DNA of 64,000 nucleotides from Streblospio benedicti (GCA_019095985.1 CM032669.1:41024922-41088921), one strand, 5' to 3'. Counted from the first letter of the stretch, positions 33,910 through 44,205 are shown. Made by a program: numbers and translations. The notes: generated by a model from the letters alone, not told the origin.

Positions 33910-34358
33910 TAGGTTTATTGCTGTAAGTTTTACACACGAAGCAATTAATTTGAACATGTTGGCATGATACCTAATGAAATATCACGGAGGCAGTACAATT
34001 GCAATTAATCTATGTCCGTGTGATCTACGATCTCAAGAGAGAAAAACCTACTGTTTTCTCGGCATATTTATAATGTTGACGACGACGAGATAGTGTAACG
34101 TGTCGGTGACACGCTGAATTTAAAATATAATTAATGGTGGCCATATATCGTGGATAACAACTAGATTTCTATGCCGGGGACACGTAATTACCTACGTTGC
34201 TATGATGCTGATTACTCTTGGCTGACAACAAGACAAATTGACCGACGTTATCGAGTTATTCACTCGCCTTTCATTGTCCATCTGCTGAGACGAAATAAAT
34301 GGCGCAAAGGGCAGAGGTTACAGCCGTGAAATTTTACATTGCTGCTTTAGATGATACA
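33910..34358. other. Unique stretch, no gene seen
   Basis: AT-rich mixed sequence, with no repeats or coding signal recognised. Confidence 0.3.
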
Positions 34359-34638
34359 AGTACAAAAGTGTGATTTTTAGAAAGCTGACCTCAAGTGGCA
34401 ACAATTGAAGTACAGTAGAACCTCTAATTAAGACTACCTCCACAATAAGACCACTTTTATAATAAGAACATATCTATCAAACCCAAGCCTTCATAAATAG
34501 GTCACAGTGAACCTCCCAAAAGAGATGATCTGTATTTAGAACACTGTAGGTCCCCAAGTTTGTCTTATTTGGATTTTCTAAAGATGTAAAAGCAATGATT
34601 TTTAGAAAGCTGACCTTAAGTGATGAACATTAAAATAC
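34359..34638. repeat. Direct duplication of about 55 bp flanking a MITE-A copy
   Basis: TGTGATTTTTAGAAAGCTGA, CCTCAAGTGGCAACAATTGA (34369-34408) recurs as AATGATTTTTAGAAAGCTGA, CCTTAAGTGATGAACATTAA (34594-34633). Confidence 0.88.
34411..34580 (-). mobile_element. MITE-A copy, right end diverged
   Basis: TACAGTAGAACCTCTAATTA at the left; the right side ends GTCTTATTTGGATTTTCTAA. Confidence 0.8.
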
Positions 34639-35471
34639 ATTTATTACATGTAAAGTGCTAGTTTGGCAGGTCTTGCCACTTAGGTTGTAGGAAAATTGCT
34701 AAACTTGCCGTATTTATACAACTCTATTAATCATGTTTTCGGACAGTTAGAATATAGCCATTGACACTACATGGTCTTCCCCAAGCCAAATTACTGTTTT
34801 AAATATCATTTTTGCATGACGAGAATAATACGATCGTATTGTTTATGCAAATATATCTGTCAGCGGTGTCGATTTCGGCGAGTTATAGTTTCAACTTAAT
34901 ACATTTGAAAATATTAATGGCATTCTAAATTGAATGAAGATATTCAAATTGTATGTACAAAGGCATCCATCATATACTAAGTGATGATAACGACTTTATA
35001 ATTGTTTAAATTATGCGTTATATGCGTTCTCAACGTCTCGTGCATAATTCAAATGTACATTTGATGGAGATCGGAATCGTTTAGTTACAATTTCAGTTAA
35101 AACACATAGCAACAAAGCATTTTTTGGTAGCAATTATATCAAATTATAATGGCAAATGTGATTCATAATCTAGTTTGCGGAACAAAAGTGGAAGCCGGTA
35201 GCAGGATACGATGGTAAAAGCTGTTGCCAGATTATGGAAGCGTTCCCTCTAATTAACGCCATCTTGCGTCGTGGGATTGCTTTCGTAATTGACAGAATAC
35301 GACGACGAAGCAAAATGCGTCTCGCAGACGTCATTGTCAAAATAGCTGTTAGCTTCATCAAAAATGGAGCACGATTGTTTCAGAAGACGAAGACATAAAT
35401 CACAATAATGAAATGTTGTCTGCGCCAATTTACGAGTGGGGAAGTTTCCGGACTGTTTTGTGCATGATGTC
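34639..35471. other. Unique AT-rich stretch, no gene seen
   Basis: The frames near 35170-35361 and 35249-35518 (minus strand) overlap each other and lack splice signals, so neither is called. Confidence 0.3.
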
Positions 35472-35726
35472 ACTACTACAGGGTTTGACAAGATGATTCC
35501 TACTACAAGGTTTGACAAGATGATTCAAATAACTAATATTACATGTTTATTACTGGCTTTTGAATTTTAAGTGGACTTTTAACGATAGGGTTATTCTGTT
35601 TGTATTTTTAGAGTCTCTGCTGTTTTAATGATTTCCTACATGATTCAAAAATCTGATATTACATGTTTATTACGTGATTGTGAATTTTAAGTGGACTTTT
35701 ATCTACAGGGTTTTTCTGTTAATGGT
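35472..35726 (+). repeat. Nested local tandem duplications
   Basis: A 27-bp unit (CTACTACAGGGTTTGACAAG then ATGATTC) is doubled at 35472-35527. A second, larger unit at 35519-35600 (AATATTACATGTTTATTACT, GAATTTTAAGTGGACTTTTA) recurs at 35641-35722 with about 85% identity by eye. Confidence 0.85.
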
Positions 35727-36295
35727 TTTACATGAATACTATAAGTATTACACAAATTACTATTTTTTACCGTAGTAATTTACTATGTTGTTTGTGTTTT
35801 CTTAGAAACCAGAGTTAGCCATTGTTCAAAATGCGCTGTGTTTTAGAATTCCAGTATCCTAGATGTCAATGTTATTTAGGATAAAACATGAGTGAAGATA
35901 ACCATCCTTTTGTGTGATGCATGTTCATATGACTATTTGACTGCAATTTACAAAATATCTCGCACAAAGAAGACATTTCTGTTGAATAGTTCTTTAAAAA
36001 AAAGTTTATTACCCAAACAAGCTGGTATAAGGCAGACTAAATTGCAGACGACATTGTCGGCTATCTTCTTCGCTTTTATGTGGACGTACAATGCACTGAT
36101 TGACGGCAACTGACTACCGTAAACTCAGTTTGTCAAACAGTGATAGATAGCGATAATTTGCCAATCACGCCAGTATTATTAAGGCGCATTTTAAACATAA
36201 TGTGTCATGACAACATTGCATTCAGGTAGAACACATGTCAGTGTTGATGAAGAGGGAGTTTGGGAGAGTTGCAGTAGAGATTTCATCGATGCAAA
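35727..36295. other. Unique stretch, no gene seen
   Basis: Contains TGATTGACGG (36098-36107), one mismatch from the PBX-MEIS decamer. Nothing else was recognised. Confidence 0.3.
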
Positions 36296-36475
36296 TACAT
36301 TAAAACCTCTCTATTAAGACCACCCATGTGACCGGTCTCATGGTCTCAATAGAGAGGTGCTCTGTGTACAGAGGTTCACGGTGGTCTTTTTATTAAGGCT
36401 TGGGGTCACAAATGATAGTCTTACTATAGAGGTGGTCTCTTTAAAGACGTGGTCCTAATTGGAGGTTCTGCTGTA
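36296..36475 (+). mobile_element. MITE-A copy, complete
   Basis: TACATTAAAACCTCTCTATT to GGAGGTTCTGCTGTA. Confidence 0.87.
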
Positions 36476-36954
36476 AGAAAGAAAACCATAATGAAAAGTT
36501 TGCGCAGGCCGCCGTGATAACGGTTGACAGGCATTTGATATGTGATGAATGTAGTTTCTTATCGCAGCAAATGAAATATTCGCTAATTCATTTCATTATT
36601 GCCTTAAAAAGATCTGAAGGGGCTGGCTTTTCGAAGTCTTTCACTATGAAATTGATGATGATGTTTGCCTCAGATGTGACCGTAATATTGGTGCCTCATG
36701 AAAGTACTGCCAGAGATTAGCTTGATGAATTACACTTTTCAAAATGAATATAAAATCTCGCCACAATGCACACGTTTCGTCCTTATCTCGTATTTAATTA
36801 TAGAGCGCTCCAAGTTAGGATACGTTTACGCTGCTATTTGCTTGATGAATGAGATGCAATGAATAAAGTCTTGTTAATTAAGAAAACAAGTTTATTTGTA
36901 TTTTGCCATCTGCAATCAAGATAGAGATAAATGGAAGGTTATAAAGTGTGATTT
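36476..36954. other. Unique stretch, no gene seen
   Basis: The 68-codon frame at 36514-36720 has no splice support. The start of the block is GC-richer (GCGCAGGCCGCCGTGATAAC). Confidence 0.3.
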
Positions 36955-37400
36955 GTGAACGTATTAATTTATCGGCACAAAGATAAGTAGCAGGTGACTC
37001 AGGGTTTTATGCAAGATGCACGATAAAACTGGAGAAAAACTTGTGTGGAAAGTGTGTACACTTCATGCATGAAACTTCAGTTTTTAAAGTACTCTGACTA
37101 TAAGTTCAAGTTATATCAACTGTATTAAGTAGAATTGATGTCTAATGCTGGGAATAACAATGTTATGTCATAATATTTTATATTATAAACTGCCCTGATA
37201 ACTTGGAATTTGGAACGCTCAAAATTATTATCAAATCTTTATATTCATCTTGGCAAGTCTAGTACTTGTGCTTACATTATTTGATTACTTGAAATATGTT
37301 GATAAATTTATTCACTGTTTGAGATGCTAGATGGAAAAAACGTTGGTTTGTAAAAAGTGTATACAGACCCTGCATTAAACTTCTTATTTTTAAAATAGCC
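36955..37400 (+). repeat. Dispersed repeat E, two diverged copies
   Basis: GTATTAATTTATCGGCACAA, TTTTATGCAAGATGCACG and GTGTGTACACTTCATGCATG (36961-37070) resemble 40770-40885 (GTATTAATTTATCAGCAAAA, TTTTATGCAAGAAACAACG). A weaker second copy is at 37300-37400 (AGTGTATACAGACCCTGCAT). Confidence 0.5.
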
Positions 37401-37478
37401 TACAAGTACATCTATATTTGCCTAATGACATTATTACATATAAACTAATGCAATTGTACATCAGTCATTCCAATCGAT

Positions 37479-37651
37479 AGATAACTTGTACAAAGACCAC
37501 TTGGAGGAACTGTCTTCAAGTAGTCTCAATGAAGAAGTAGTCTCTTTATGGAGGTTGGTGGTGGTTTATTTTGAAGGCTTGGGACTGTGACGTATGGTCT
37601 TGCTATAGACGTGATCTCTTTATTGAGGTGGTTTTAATTGGAGGTTCTACT
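37479..37651 (+). mobile_element. MITE-A copy, left tip diverged
   Basis: TTGTACAAAGACCACTTGGA to TTGGAGGTTCTACTCA. Confidence 0.8.
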
Positions 37652-37799
37652 CAAACTGACGTTTTGCACAATACGTCATTTCATTTCTCAAAATATTCTG
37701 CATACATATGCCAGCCTTCTGCGACTACTTAGTAAACATCAATATCCGTTATTTCTGACCGTCAGCCATAATTACCGTGGCAACGGCAGACAATTACTT

Positions 37800-38645
37800 C
37801 CTGGCAGACGCTGTCAATCATGTCTGTCCATTAGCAACCAGTACAAACTGTCAATCACCGCCATTAGCAGTAGTTACAGCTGTCAATCATCACCGGCAGG
37901 AAGCAGCTAAGCTGTCAATCATTCCAGCAGCGCCTAGGTGGGGTCTGTAAATAATTGCTGTGTTTCATCATCGTCTTTCTACTGGAATCTCTTTTAAACT
38001 GCACATATTCAGTATTGCAATATCTACCCGTGGGTTCAGTTGTGTCGTTTAACTGGAGTAATTCAGATTATTAGACCTGCGTCACAAGCAAAATCAAAAA
38101 ACCCTTTTTCTTTGCCTTGTGAGATCGCTCGTTGACTGAATCTAAAATTTTACAATGTTTTCATTGGCCGAGGCTATAAAAAGTATTCCAAGAAATTTTG
38201 ACATTGAATAAGGCATTATTTTCAATAACCTCTGAACTGAAAAATAAGCGGTCCCTGCATCTTTTTAAGGTACTATATAAGACCATCTAAATGCTATGGG
38301 CTTTTAGGTTGAAAAATTGACAATTTACAGAGTGGGCTTTTAGATGAACGTGTATGTACAGCTGGTTCTGCTAACTTTGCTTTTCTTACATGTTGCTGAT
38401 TTCTGCTCATGATCAGTAATGTTATGTAGAGATTTGGTTGATTTACACTTACTTCTATCAAACATTTGTCCACGAATCTCTGTACTGAAACTGAGCAAAA
38501 GTCAGCAACATGCTAGAAAAAGCAGAAGTTACCAGAAACACTTGAAACATGCATCCAATCATGACCTTGAGCCAAAAAGCGCCAAACCTATCAATCATCC
38601 CATTGGAGCTGTCAATCAAACCCCAAACAGCTGTCAATCATCCCA
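37800..38645 (-). promoter_or_regulatory. Cluster of six perfect PBX-MEIS/PREP decamer sites
   Basis: CTGTCAATCA, the reverse complement of TGATTGACAG, occurs at 37811-37820, 37848-37857, 37880-37889, 37912-37921, 38609-38618 and 38631-38640, with a one-mismatch copy at 38588-38597. All have the same orientation. The first four are 37, 32 and 32 bases apart; the last two 22 apart. TGATTGACAG is the known composite site for PBX with MEIS or PREP homeodomain proteins. A repeat D copy lies between the two groups. Function as an enhancer is inferred from motif density. Confidence 0.55.
37983..38255 (+). repeat. Dispersed repeat D
   Basis: GGAATCTCTTTTAAACTGCA, ATATTCAGTATTGCAATATC, GGCATTATTTTCAATAACC align with 15614-15900. 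Confidence 0.65.
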
Positions 38646-38824
38646 GTTAGGCAATAAATCGTATGTGTAGTTGGCAGCTCCCTCTCCCCTGCCAATTACG
38701 GCCCTATCAAATATGCAGTCTGCTTGCTTTGTTGCATGTAAATATAATGCGGAGAGACCCGGGGGAGGCTGGTGGAGCGGCGGAGCATATTGTGATGGCT
38801 GTTGCTCGGTCTTTATGGCAACTT

Positions 38825-39660
38825 TAGTGCCAGATATGATAATTCTTTTGTTTCTGTGTTAAATGTTCATTTTCTGAAATCTTTGAGTATGAGTGATGTA
38901 GTAAAATGAATTGAGCACTTAGAATATTGTTTGATTAAAACTATGTAGTTCTGTCACATATTTTAAGGGCTGTTCTTTTTGTTTGTATAAAGACTTTATA
39001 ACCAGATATGATAATTCTTTTTTTTTCTGTGGTATAAAAGACGAATGTTCAAAGGGCGTATCTAAGATCAGTTCATTTTTGTTTGATATATTTAGAACAT
39101 GAAAGAGTAATATAAATCTATACATTCAATCACACTTTGCATTGATATATATTACATGCCGGAATGAATTATATGTACACCAGGTCATTGGTATATTTCT
39201 CATCCATCTAATGCAGAAAGACCTGAGGGAGGGTGTTGTGCAGACTTAATAGCCAGATGCGATGGAATTCAATGAATCTTTTGTTTCTGTGTTTAATGTT
39301 CATTTTCTGATATGTGTATCTTAAATTTTTGTTAGACATAATAATGTTGTGAAAGGGATTGAGTGATAATTAAAGATATGAATCTATGTAGAGCCTTGTG
39401 GAACACTAATTTCAAGTCTTTACTTTGACTTAACCAGATATGATGTAAAATCTGTATAACCAAAGGAATCGTTTAATTTCTACATCGTATCTAATGGAAA
39501 ACAAATTTATTAACTATGTATCGTGCGGATAATCCCGGTATACATACTAGAAAACATAAACACGGTTCACTTTTAAACGATTCCTTTGAGTCTGTGTATT
39601 TCAAAGTTTACTTTTGAGAGATCAGAGGAGTGAATGATCAATGTAGGCTAAAGTTCTATT
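38825..39660 (+). repeat. Four diverged repeat units, about 170-250 bp each
   Basis: Each unit opens with CCAGATATGAT or a variant (38830, 39001, 39250, 39433), continuing TTCTTTTGTTTCTGTGTT and AATGTTCATTTTCTGA in the better copies. Unit 4 is interrupted by the palindromic element at 39459-39590. Confidence 0.65.
39459..39590. mobile_element. hAT-like palindromic MITE
   Basis: The left end CAAAGGAATCGTTTAA (39461-39476) and right end TTAAACGATTCCTTTG (39573-39588) are perfect 16-base inverted repeats. The flanks TCTGTATA and TCTGTGTA agree at seven of eight positions, consistent with an 8-bp hAT-type target duplication. No coding capacity. Confidence 0.65.
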
Positions 39661-39722
39661 GTGCCGTATACTCCACAGGGAGTTGATAAATTTAAATTCA
39701 GTGTGAAAAGGATGCAACATAA
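39655..39722 (+). repeat. Probable SINE-like repeat F, fragment
   Basis: CTCCACAGGGAGTTGATAAA and GTGAAAAGGATGCAACAT match the centre of repeat F. Confidence 0.55.
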
Positions 39723-39854
39723 AACTAAATTGTCAGGCATAATAATTTCACCATACTGACAATTCTAGTCTAACGTGAAAATAGAATGTTATCAAAATGC
39801 TACACATAATTTATTTGTAAAGTAATCTCCAAAGACATATTGGTAACATATTAA

Positions 39855-40127
39855 CATTGGAAATAAAAGATATTATAAACACAGTTGTAAATTCAACATT
39901 TTTGACAACATTGTAAAGTAAAGAGTTAAAAAACATTGTCATAAATTCAGCATTTTTGACCACAATTGAAATAGAATAGAAAAAACCCCAACACTTTAAG
40001 CATAAACATAACATTTTTGGCCACATTGGAGATCAAAAGAGTTAAAAAAGACACAAGCATAAATTCAAACCTTTTGACCGCATTGGAAATAAAAGAGTTG
40101 AAAAACACAGGCATAAATTTAAATGCC
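39855..40127 (+). repeat. Minisatellite, five units of about 54-60 bp
   Basis: The unit reads ATTGGAAATAAAAGAGTTAA, then CATAAATTCAAC, then ATTTTTGACCAC. Five diverged copies begin near 39856, 39910, 39964, 40025 and 40083. The overlapping frames on both strands (repeated KNVEF or EIK) come only from this repeat. Confidence 0.85.
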
Positions 40128-40670
40128 TTCTTCATATCATCATCAATTGGGCATATATTTTCTATTAAAAAGGATCGCGTCACCCAAACGACTGTATAAA
40201 TGCACCTTTGACGCTATAAATTGTACGGACCTGATTGCAGGTATTAACAAAATGGACGTGTATATAGTGTTGTTCCCCGCTATAAATCTTCCTACGTTTC
40301 CGCGATAAAGTTATGTTATCTGTACATCATGCTTTATATCCAAACATGATCACCGCAGCAGCTATAAATATTAAACAGGCATTAGTCATTTTCTGCTCTA
40401 AACTCCCACTTGAACAATAAATTTATTAGAGATAAATCAGCTTGCTCTTGAAGCGAGGTTGCTTTATTTGTGTAAATTAGTTGTCGCTGGTTTTAAGGAC
40501 TTTACAGTATGTGCAGAGGGATTTTGCTATCAGTTTTATGGTTTTTGTTTTTCAGTAACCTTCATGTGCTGATGATTTCTTTTGTTCAAAAGTCATTCAG
40601 TTTATTTATCATTGATGATTTTCTTATGACTTAATCCACACTTATAAAGTGGAATGTATGGTAATTAGAC
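40128..40670. other. Unique stretch, no gene seen
   Basis: GCTATAAAT occurs three times (40213, 40278 and 40360), close to but not matching a full MEF2 site. Otherwise AT-rich. Confidence 0.3.
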
Positions 40671-40674
40671 ATGC

Positions 40675-40764
40675 TAGGGGGCTACCATGTAGTAAGGCCC
40701 AGGGAGAGGAGTATGAACAAATTAAGTCATCCAATCTCTGGCCGTGATAAATGGTAGCCCCCTA
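40675..40764. repeat. Perfect 14-bp inverted repeat with a 62-bp spacer
   Basis: TAGGGGGCTACCAT at 40675-40688 and ATGGTAGCCCCCTA at 40751-40764. It could be the ends of a tiny MITE or a stem-loop; no family was recognised. Confidence 0.8.
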
Positions 40765-40769
40765 AATTG

Positions 40770-40885
40770 TAATGTATTAATTTATCAGCAAAAAGATAGT
40801 TAAACGTTTTTATGCAAGAAACAACGTAAGACAGACACATTTATAAAAAATGCATACACACCCCTCATGCAAGAATTAGTACAGG
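40770..40885 (+). repeat. Dispersed repeat E
   Basis: GTATTAATTTATCAGCAAAA then TATGCAAGAAACAACG, then CCCCTCATGCAAGAA; see 36955-37400. Confidence 0.45.
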
Positions 40886-41134
40886 TTAGCCCCTTTGAAA
40901 TGAACCATTGTATACTATTTTAATGCAAGTCTATTCTTGATTTTCTGTTAGTGCTTGTTTATATAATCCAAGTGGGATGCCATCACCTTACAGCTTAATA
41001 CCGCAGCAGTATATGCCTGTGCCAGTTGTCATGATCAAATTTATGTTATATAACGATAATAATCGATTTCTTATGACTTTCTTATGACTCAAAGAGCACT
41101 TATTGTTTTTGTTATCTTTCATACAATCTTTGAT

Positions 41135-41232
41135 GACAACACAGGCACCAGGATGAGACATAATGATGATGACATTATTTGATACCACAGTATATGATGA
41201 TGGTGGAGTACGTATCCAGTGCTTCTCATCAT
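41135..41232 (-). pseudogene. Decayed duplicate of the last exon of the cysteine-repeat gene
   Basis: The plus-strand segment TGATGACAACACAGGCACC and the following CAGGATGAGAC match the stretch around the stop codon of exon 5 (41388-41419, TGATGAGATCACGGGCTCC then CAGGATGAGAC). Similarity resumes at the GGTGGAGTACGTATCCAGTGC stretch against GGTGTAGTAGCCAGTGCC of exon 5. The cysteine codons and reading frame are not kept and an AT-rich insertion separates the two blocks. It lies about 200 bases past the functional exon in the same orientation, so it looks like an old tandem duplication of the 3' end of the gene. Confidence 0.55.
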
Positions 41233-41368
41233 AACGTGAGATTTTACTGTCCACGCTTCCCCTCTAAATATATAAGCATTGAATAGGTGAATAATTTGAT
41301 AAAGTTGTGATGCTTTTTACCATTATGGAATTTCTATGATTCAGCTATGGAAGTGTATTTCATAATCT

Positions 41369-41374
41369 TTTATT
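41369..41374 (-). promoter_or_regulatory. Poly(A) signal AATAAA of the cysteine-repeat gene
   Basis: AATAAA on the minus strand lies 54 bases past the TAG stop of the five-exon gene, giving a short 3' UTR. Position and hexamer are as expected for cleavage and polyadenylation; no transcript evidence is available. Confidence 0.55.
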
Positions 41375-41427
41375 AGCAGTTGTTGACTGAACCAATCTCT
41401 GATGAGATCACGGGCTCCAGGATGAGA

Positions 41428-43605
41428 CTACGCGATGCTGCAGCAGCGGATGCTGGTGTAGTAGCCAGTGCCTGTCGCTCTACAGTCGGTGGCGTGTCCC
41501 GACGAGCACACACCCGTCACGATCTGACAAAAATATGTATCAGACACATACTCAGCTTTTTGTATTAAAGGGGATTCAGTTTTTCTGTTTACGGCAAATC
41601 ATCCAATAAACACCGTTACTAGTTCCCTGAAAATTTACTATTTAGTCTTATCAGAAGGAAATTTGCCACTCAAGGAGGGTTCAACAACTTCAGCTGAACC
41701 ACCCAAACCTCTCCCTGAGGACAGACTTGAGTATGAAACTCAAGAAAATTTTCTCACAGACCACAGGGCTAGAAACTATCAAAAGTAGTTGGCCATCATA
41801 CAAGTGTATGGGGCTTATTATGTCAATCTTGAGAGCTAGAAAAAAGTAGCCTGCTCATCTGGATGTAAACTTTTGAAACTATCTTGACCTAGCTAATATC
41901 AGCCACCACAGGGCCGTCTGCTAGGCCCTGTTGTGTAGCATGATATGATAATGGTAGACTTTTCCCACCTGGTTGTCGGCGCACTCCACGAGGTGTCCCT
42001 GCATGGCGTTGATCCACTGACACGTGCTGGTGATCACCGTCTGGCTGTGGTCTGGGAGCACAAAACATTATGTCAACAGGACTGCCTTATATTACAGAAA
42101 ACTGCATGTCAAGATGATAAAATAATAAGAAAAGTTTGAAATAATAGGATTTGTAATGTGTCACCATCTAAATGACGAATATTTTGTGATAAGGGAGTGG
42201 CAATATGCTAATATGACAACCCTCCCAAGAAAATAGCCCTCCAATAGGCCATGAACACTTCTTGGTAAAAACAAGCTACACATACCAACCTATGGCAGCA
42301 TGAGGTCTTTATTTTATGCTCAAGCACCAGAATTGTGGCTAAGCAAATTTTATAAACACATACCTATTACTTTGCATTCATACTTTGGTCACAGGACAAG
42401 TACATGAATCGTACTCAAATCCAAGTACCAAGTACAATGATTGAACGTTTTAGCCCGCCCTCTTTGGCTGTGTTCTCACCATTACAGCACTGTATTGCAC
42501 ATAAAGATGTTAATATCTCACCATCGCAGCACTGTATGCGCGTGTAGATGTTGTTTCCACAGTCGGCCGACTCCCCGGACGTGCAGACGGCGTTCACCGT
42601 GAGATCCGACGTGCACTCGAGGTACACGCCCTGGGAGTTCTGCAGCGGCTGGCAGTACTTCTTCTGCGGCTCTGAACATAGAACAAGTGTCATAATCAGA
42701 TCCAGAGTCGGAACACACAGGGGGAGGGTCGTACTTCTTTTCTTGGTCTACATGAAAATTACATTAAAAAAGTATATTGGTGTACAGGAATCTTGAAATT
42801 GCGGAAAATTCTAGATAAGCAATATCAAAATATAGAGGTTCTACTGTTGTTGAAACCCAGAAGAGCGCACAAACTTTTTTCCCGTACACCAATAGGAGAA
42901 ACCTATTATTTCACATTTACACAACAAGCTAACAGGACTGTACCTTGCAGGCCTGTTTCCCTGCAGCACTTGAGGATGGTGAACCAGCCATGGGACTGGG
43001 AGCAGTCGGGCTGTCCCCCCGAGGTGCACAAACCAACGGCCGCGAAACCCTGCTGGCAGTACGCGTCCTCCCCCTGACGGACCCCACTGAGGAGAGGTTG
43101 GTGAGTTTCAGTTAGTATGTTTGATAAAGGTTTTATAACTGTTGGGCCAAATATTATCAAAATGCTTGGTGGTTGTGTAGCCCAGATTCAGATATACCTC
43201 AAGTATAGGTCATATTGTCATATATGTATGGTCATAAACGACACTAAATTTGTGGCAGTCACACCAAGAAAGCACTGGCCCCAAATAAGCCTCTAGTGGA
43301 CCAGGGCCACAGGACTATCCATACATTCACTTAGATGGGATTGTTGTTGGTGAATGTTTTACTTGTGTTTTCATAGGCCTGTTAGTCCAGTGCTTAGTGA
43401 CCAGTGGATCCAGCAGGTTTTTGAAATAATGAGCATACAGCAAGGACCCGTTTGAAAATTCAACATCAAATCCTAGATGTAATTTTTTAAGGAACATAGA
43501 TACATAGAGTACATGAAACAACCTTACTCACTGTGTGTGGCAATCGTTTCGGTCGATTCCGGCAAATGCTGTCCCAAGAACGCAAAACAGGACGAGGATA
43601 TTCAT
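41428..43605 (-). CDS. Secreted protein with three six-cysteine repeats (5 exons)
   Basis: Exons on the minus strand: 43605-43532, 43086-42944, 42671-42522, 42051-41969 and 41523-41428. All introns are GT-AG (donors GTGAGT, GTACAG, GTGAGA, GTGGGA) and phases agree at each junction, giving 546 nt and 181 residues. Residues 1-15 (MNILVLFCVLGTAFA) form a typical signal peptide, so the protein is probably secreted; there is no later membrane segment. Three repeats follow, with cysteines at 22/35/45/53/65/66, 79/92/102/110/120/121 and 133/146/156/164/177/178. Spacing is C-x12-C-x9-C-x7-C-x9 to 12-CC in every copy, with a shared C[TS]SG...DC core and an aromatic-T-x-[IL]-x-CC end. That regularity across four splice junctions strongly supports the model. 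Repeat 2 fills exon 3; repeats 1 and 3 are split by introns at different points. I do not recognise the family. Nine intradomain disulfides are likely, by inference. The function is unknown; an extracellular matrix, defence or toxin-like role would be a guess. Confidence 0.87.
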
Positions 43606-43980
43606 TGTTACGGTGTATCTGTAGTTATGCGAGTTGGTTTTTGTTCTGCATAGTCTCTTATCGCAATGACTTTCAGAAACACCATGTGGATATTATCTTT
43701 TAGTTCACACATGTGTATGACGAGGCAAAAACAGTTTTAGCGTTTCCTATAAAAAACAGTGCACATGGTCTCATTAGATTGTCAGATTGTCCTTATAAAG
43801 GGGCTCATCATTGTCTTTTTATAGAGGAGGTTGTATTTGGACATTATACTTATTTAATATTTCACCAATGGAAGAGCATACTGGTCTCAATAGAGAAGCG
43901 GTCTTTTTTTATTGAAGTCACTTTAAATGTCTTTGTGGAGGTTTGGTTCATGGTTTAGTATTGCAAAAAATTGTCTCATA
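43606..43980. other. Upstream region of the cysteine-repeat gene, with a decayed MITE-A
   Basis: This should hold the promoter of the minus-strand gene, but I see no convincing TATA box in the right orientation. At about 43765-43950 degenerate pieces of MITE-A remain (ATGGTCTCATTAGATTG, CTGGTCTCAATAGAGAAGCG). Confidence 0.4.
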
Positions 43981-44205
43981 TGCCCTGGTGTTCTGGGCGC
44001 ATAAAATCGAAGTCAGGGCACATCAAATCTTAGGCTCCTGTGCCCTGGTGGGTACACCATAAAAGTTATTATATTTTAGCCAAACCCAACTGTCATATCC
44101 ACAATGTATTCCTGCGGTTTATCTGCTGTTTAGCTAAGATATTTCACTGCACATAAAAATGAGGTCAGGGCACATGGATTTGGAACATCACGTGCCCTGT
44201 TGGTC
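43981..44205 (+). repeat. Duplicated hairpin unit GTCAGGGCAC..GTGCCCTG
   Basis: CAGGGCAC (44014-44021) pairs with GTGCCCTG (44040-44047), and CAGGGCAC (44166-44173) with GTGCCCTG (44192-44199). Both have loops of exactly 18 bases with different sequences. The preceding CATAAAATCGAAGT and CATAAAAATGAGGT also align, and an unpaired TGCCCTGGTG at 43981 suggests a third, partial unit. Confidence 0.75.

Noticed and set aside
34139-34154. GGCCATATATCGTGGA, identical to 62529-62544
   Set aside because: A single shared 16-mer in 64 kb of AT-rich sequence is within reach of chance, and the flanks do not align.
39811-40199. Overlapping frames with repeated KNVEF and EIK motifs
   Set aside because: They come from the five-unit minisatellite at 39855-40127, on both strands.
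40213-40369. Three GCTATAAAT motifs as a MEF2 cluster
   Set aside because: None completes the full MEF2 consensus, and TATAAA-like words are frequent in AT-rich DNA.
43740-43800. TATA-like sequences upstream of the cysteine-repeat gene
   Set aside because: TATAAAA at 43748 is on the plus strand, the wrong orientation for the minus-strand gene, and the others belong to a decayed MITE-A.
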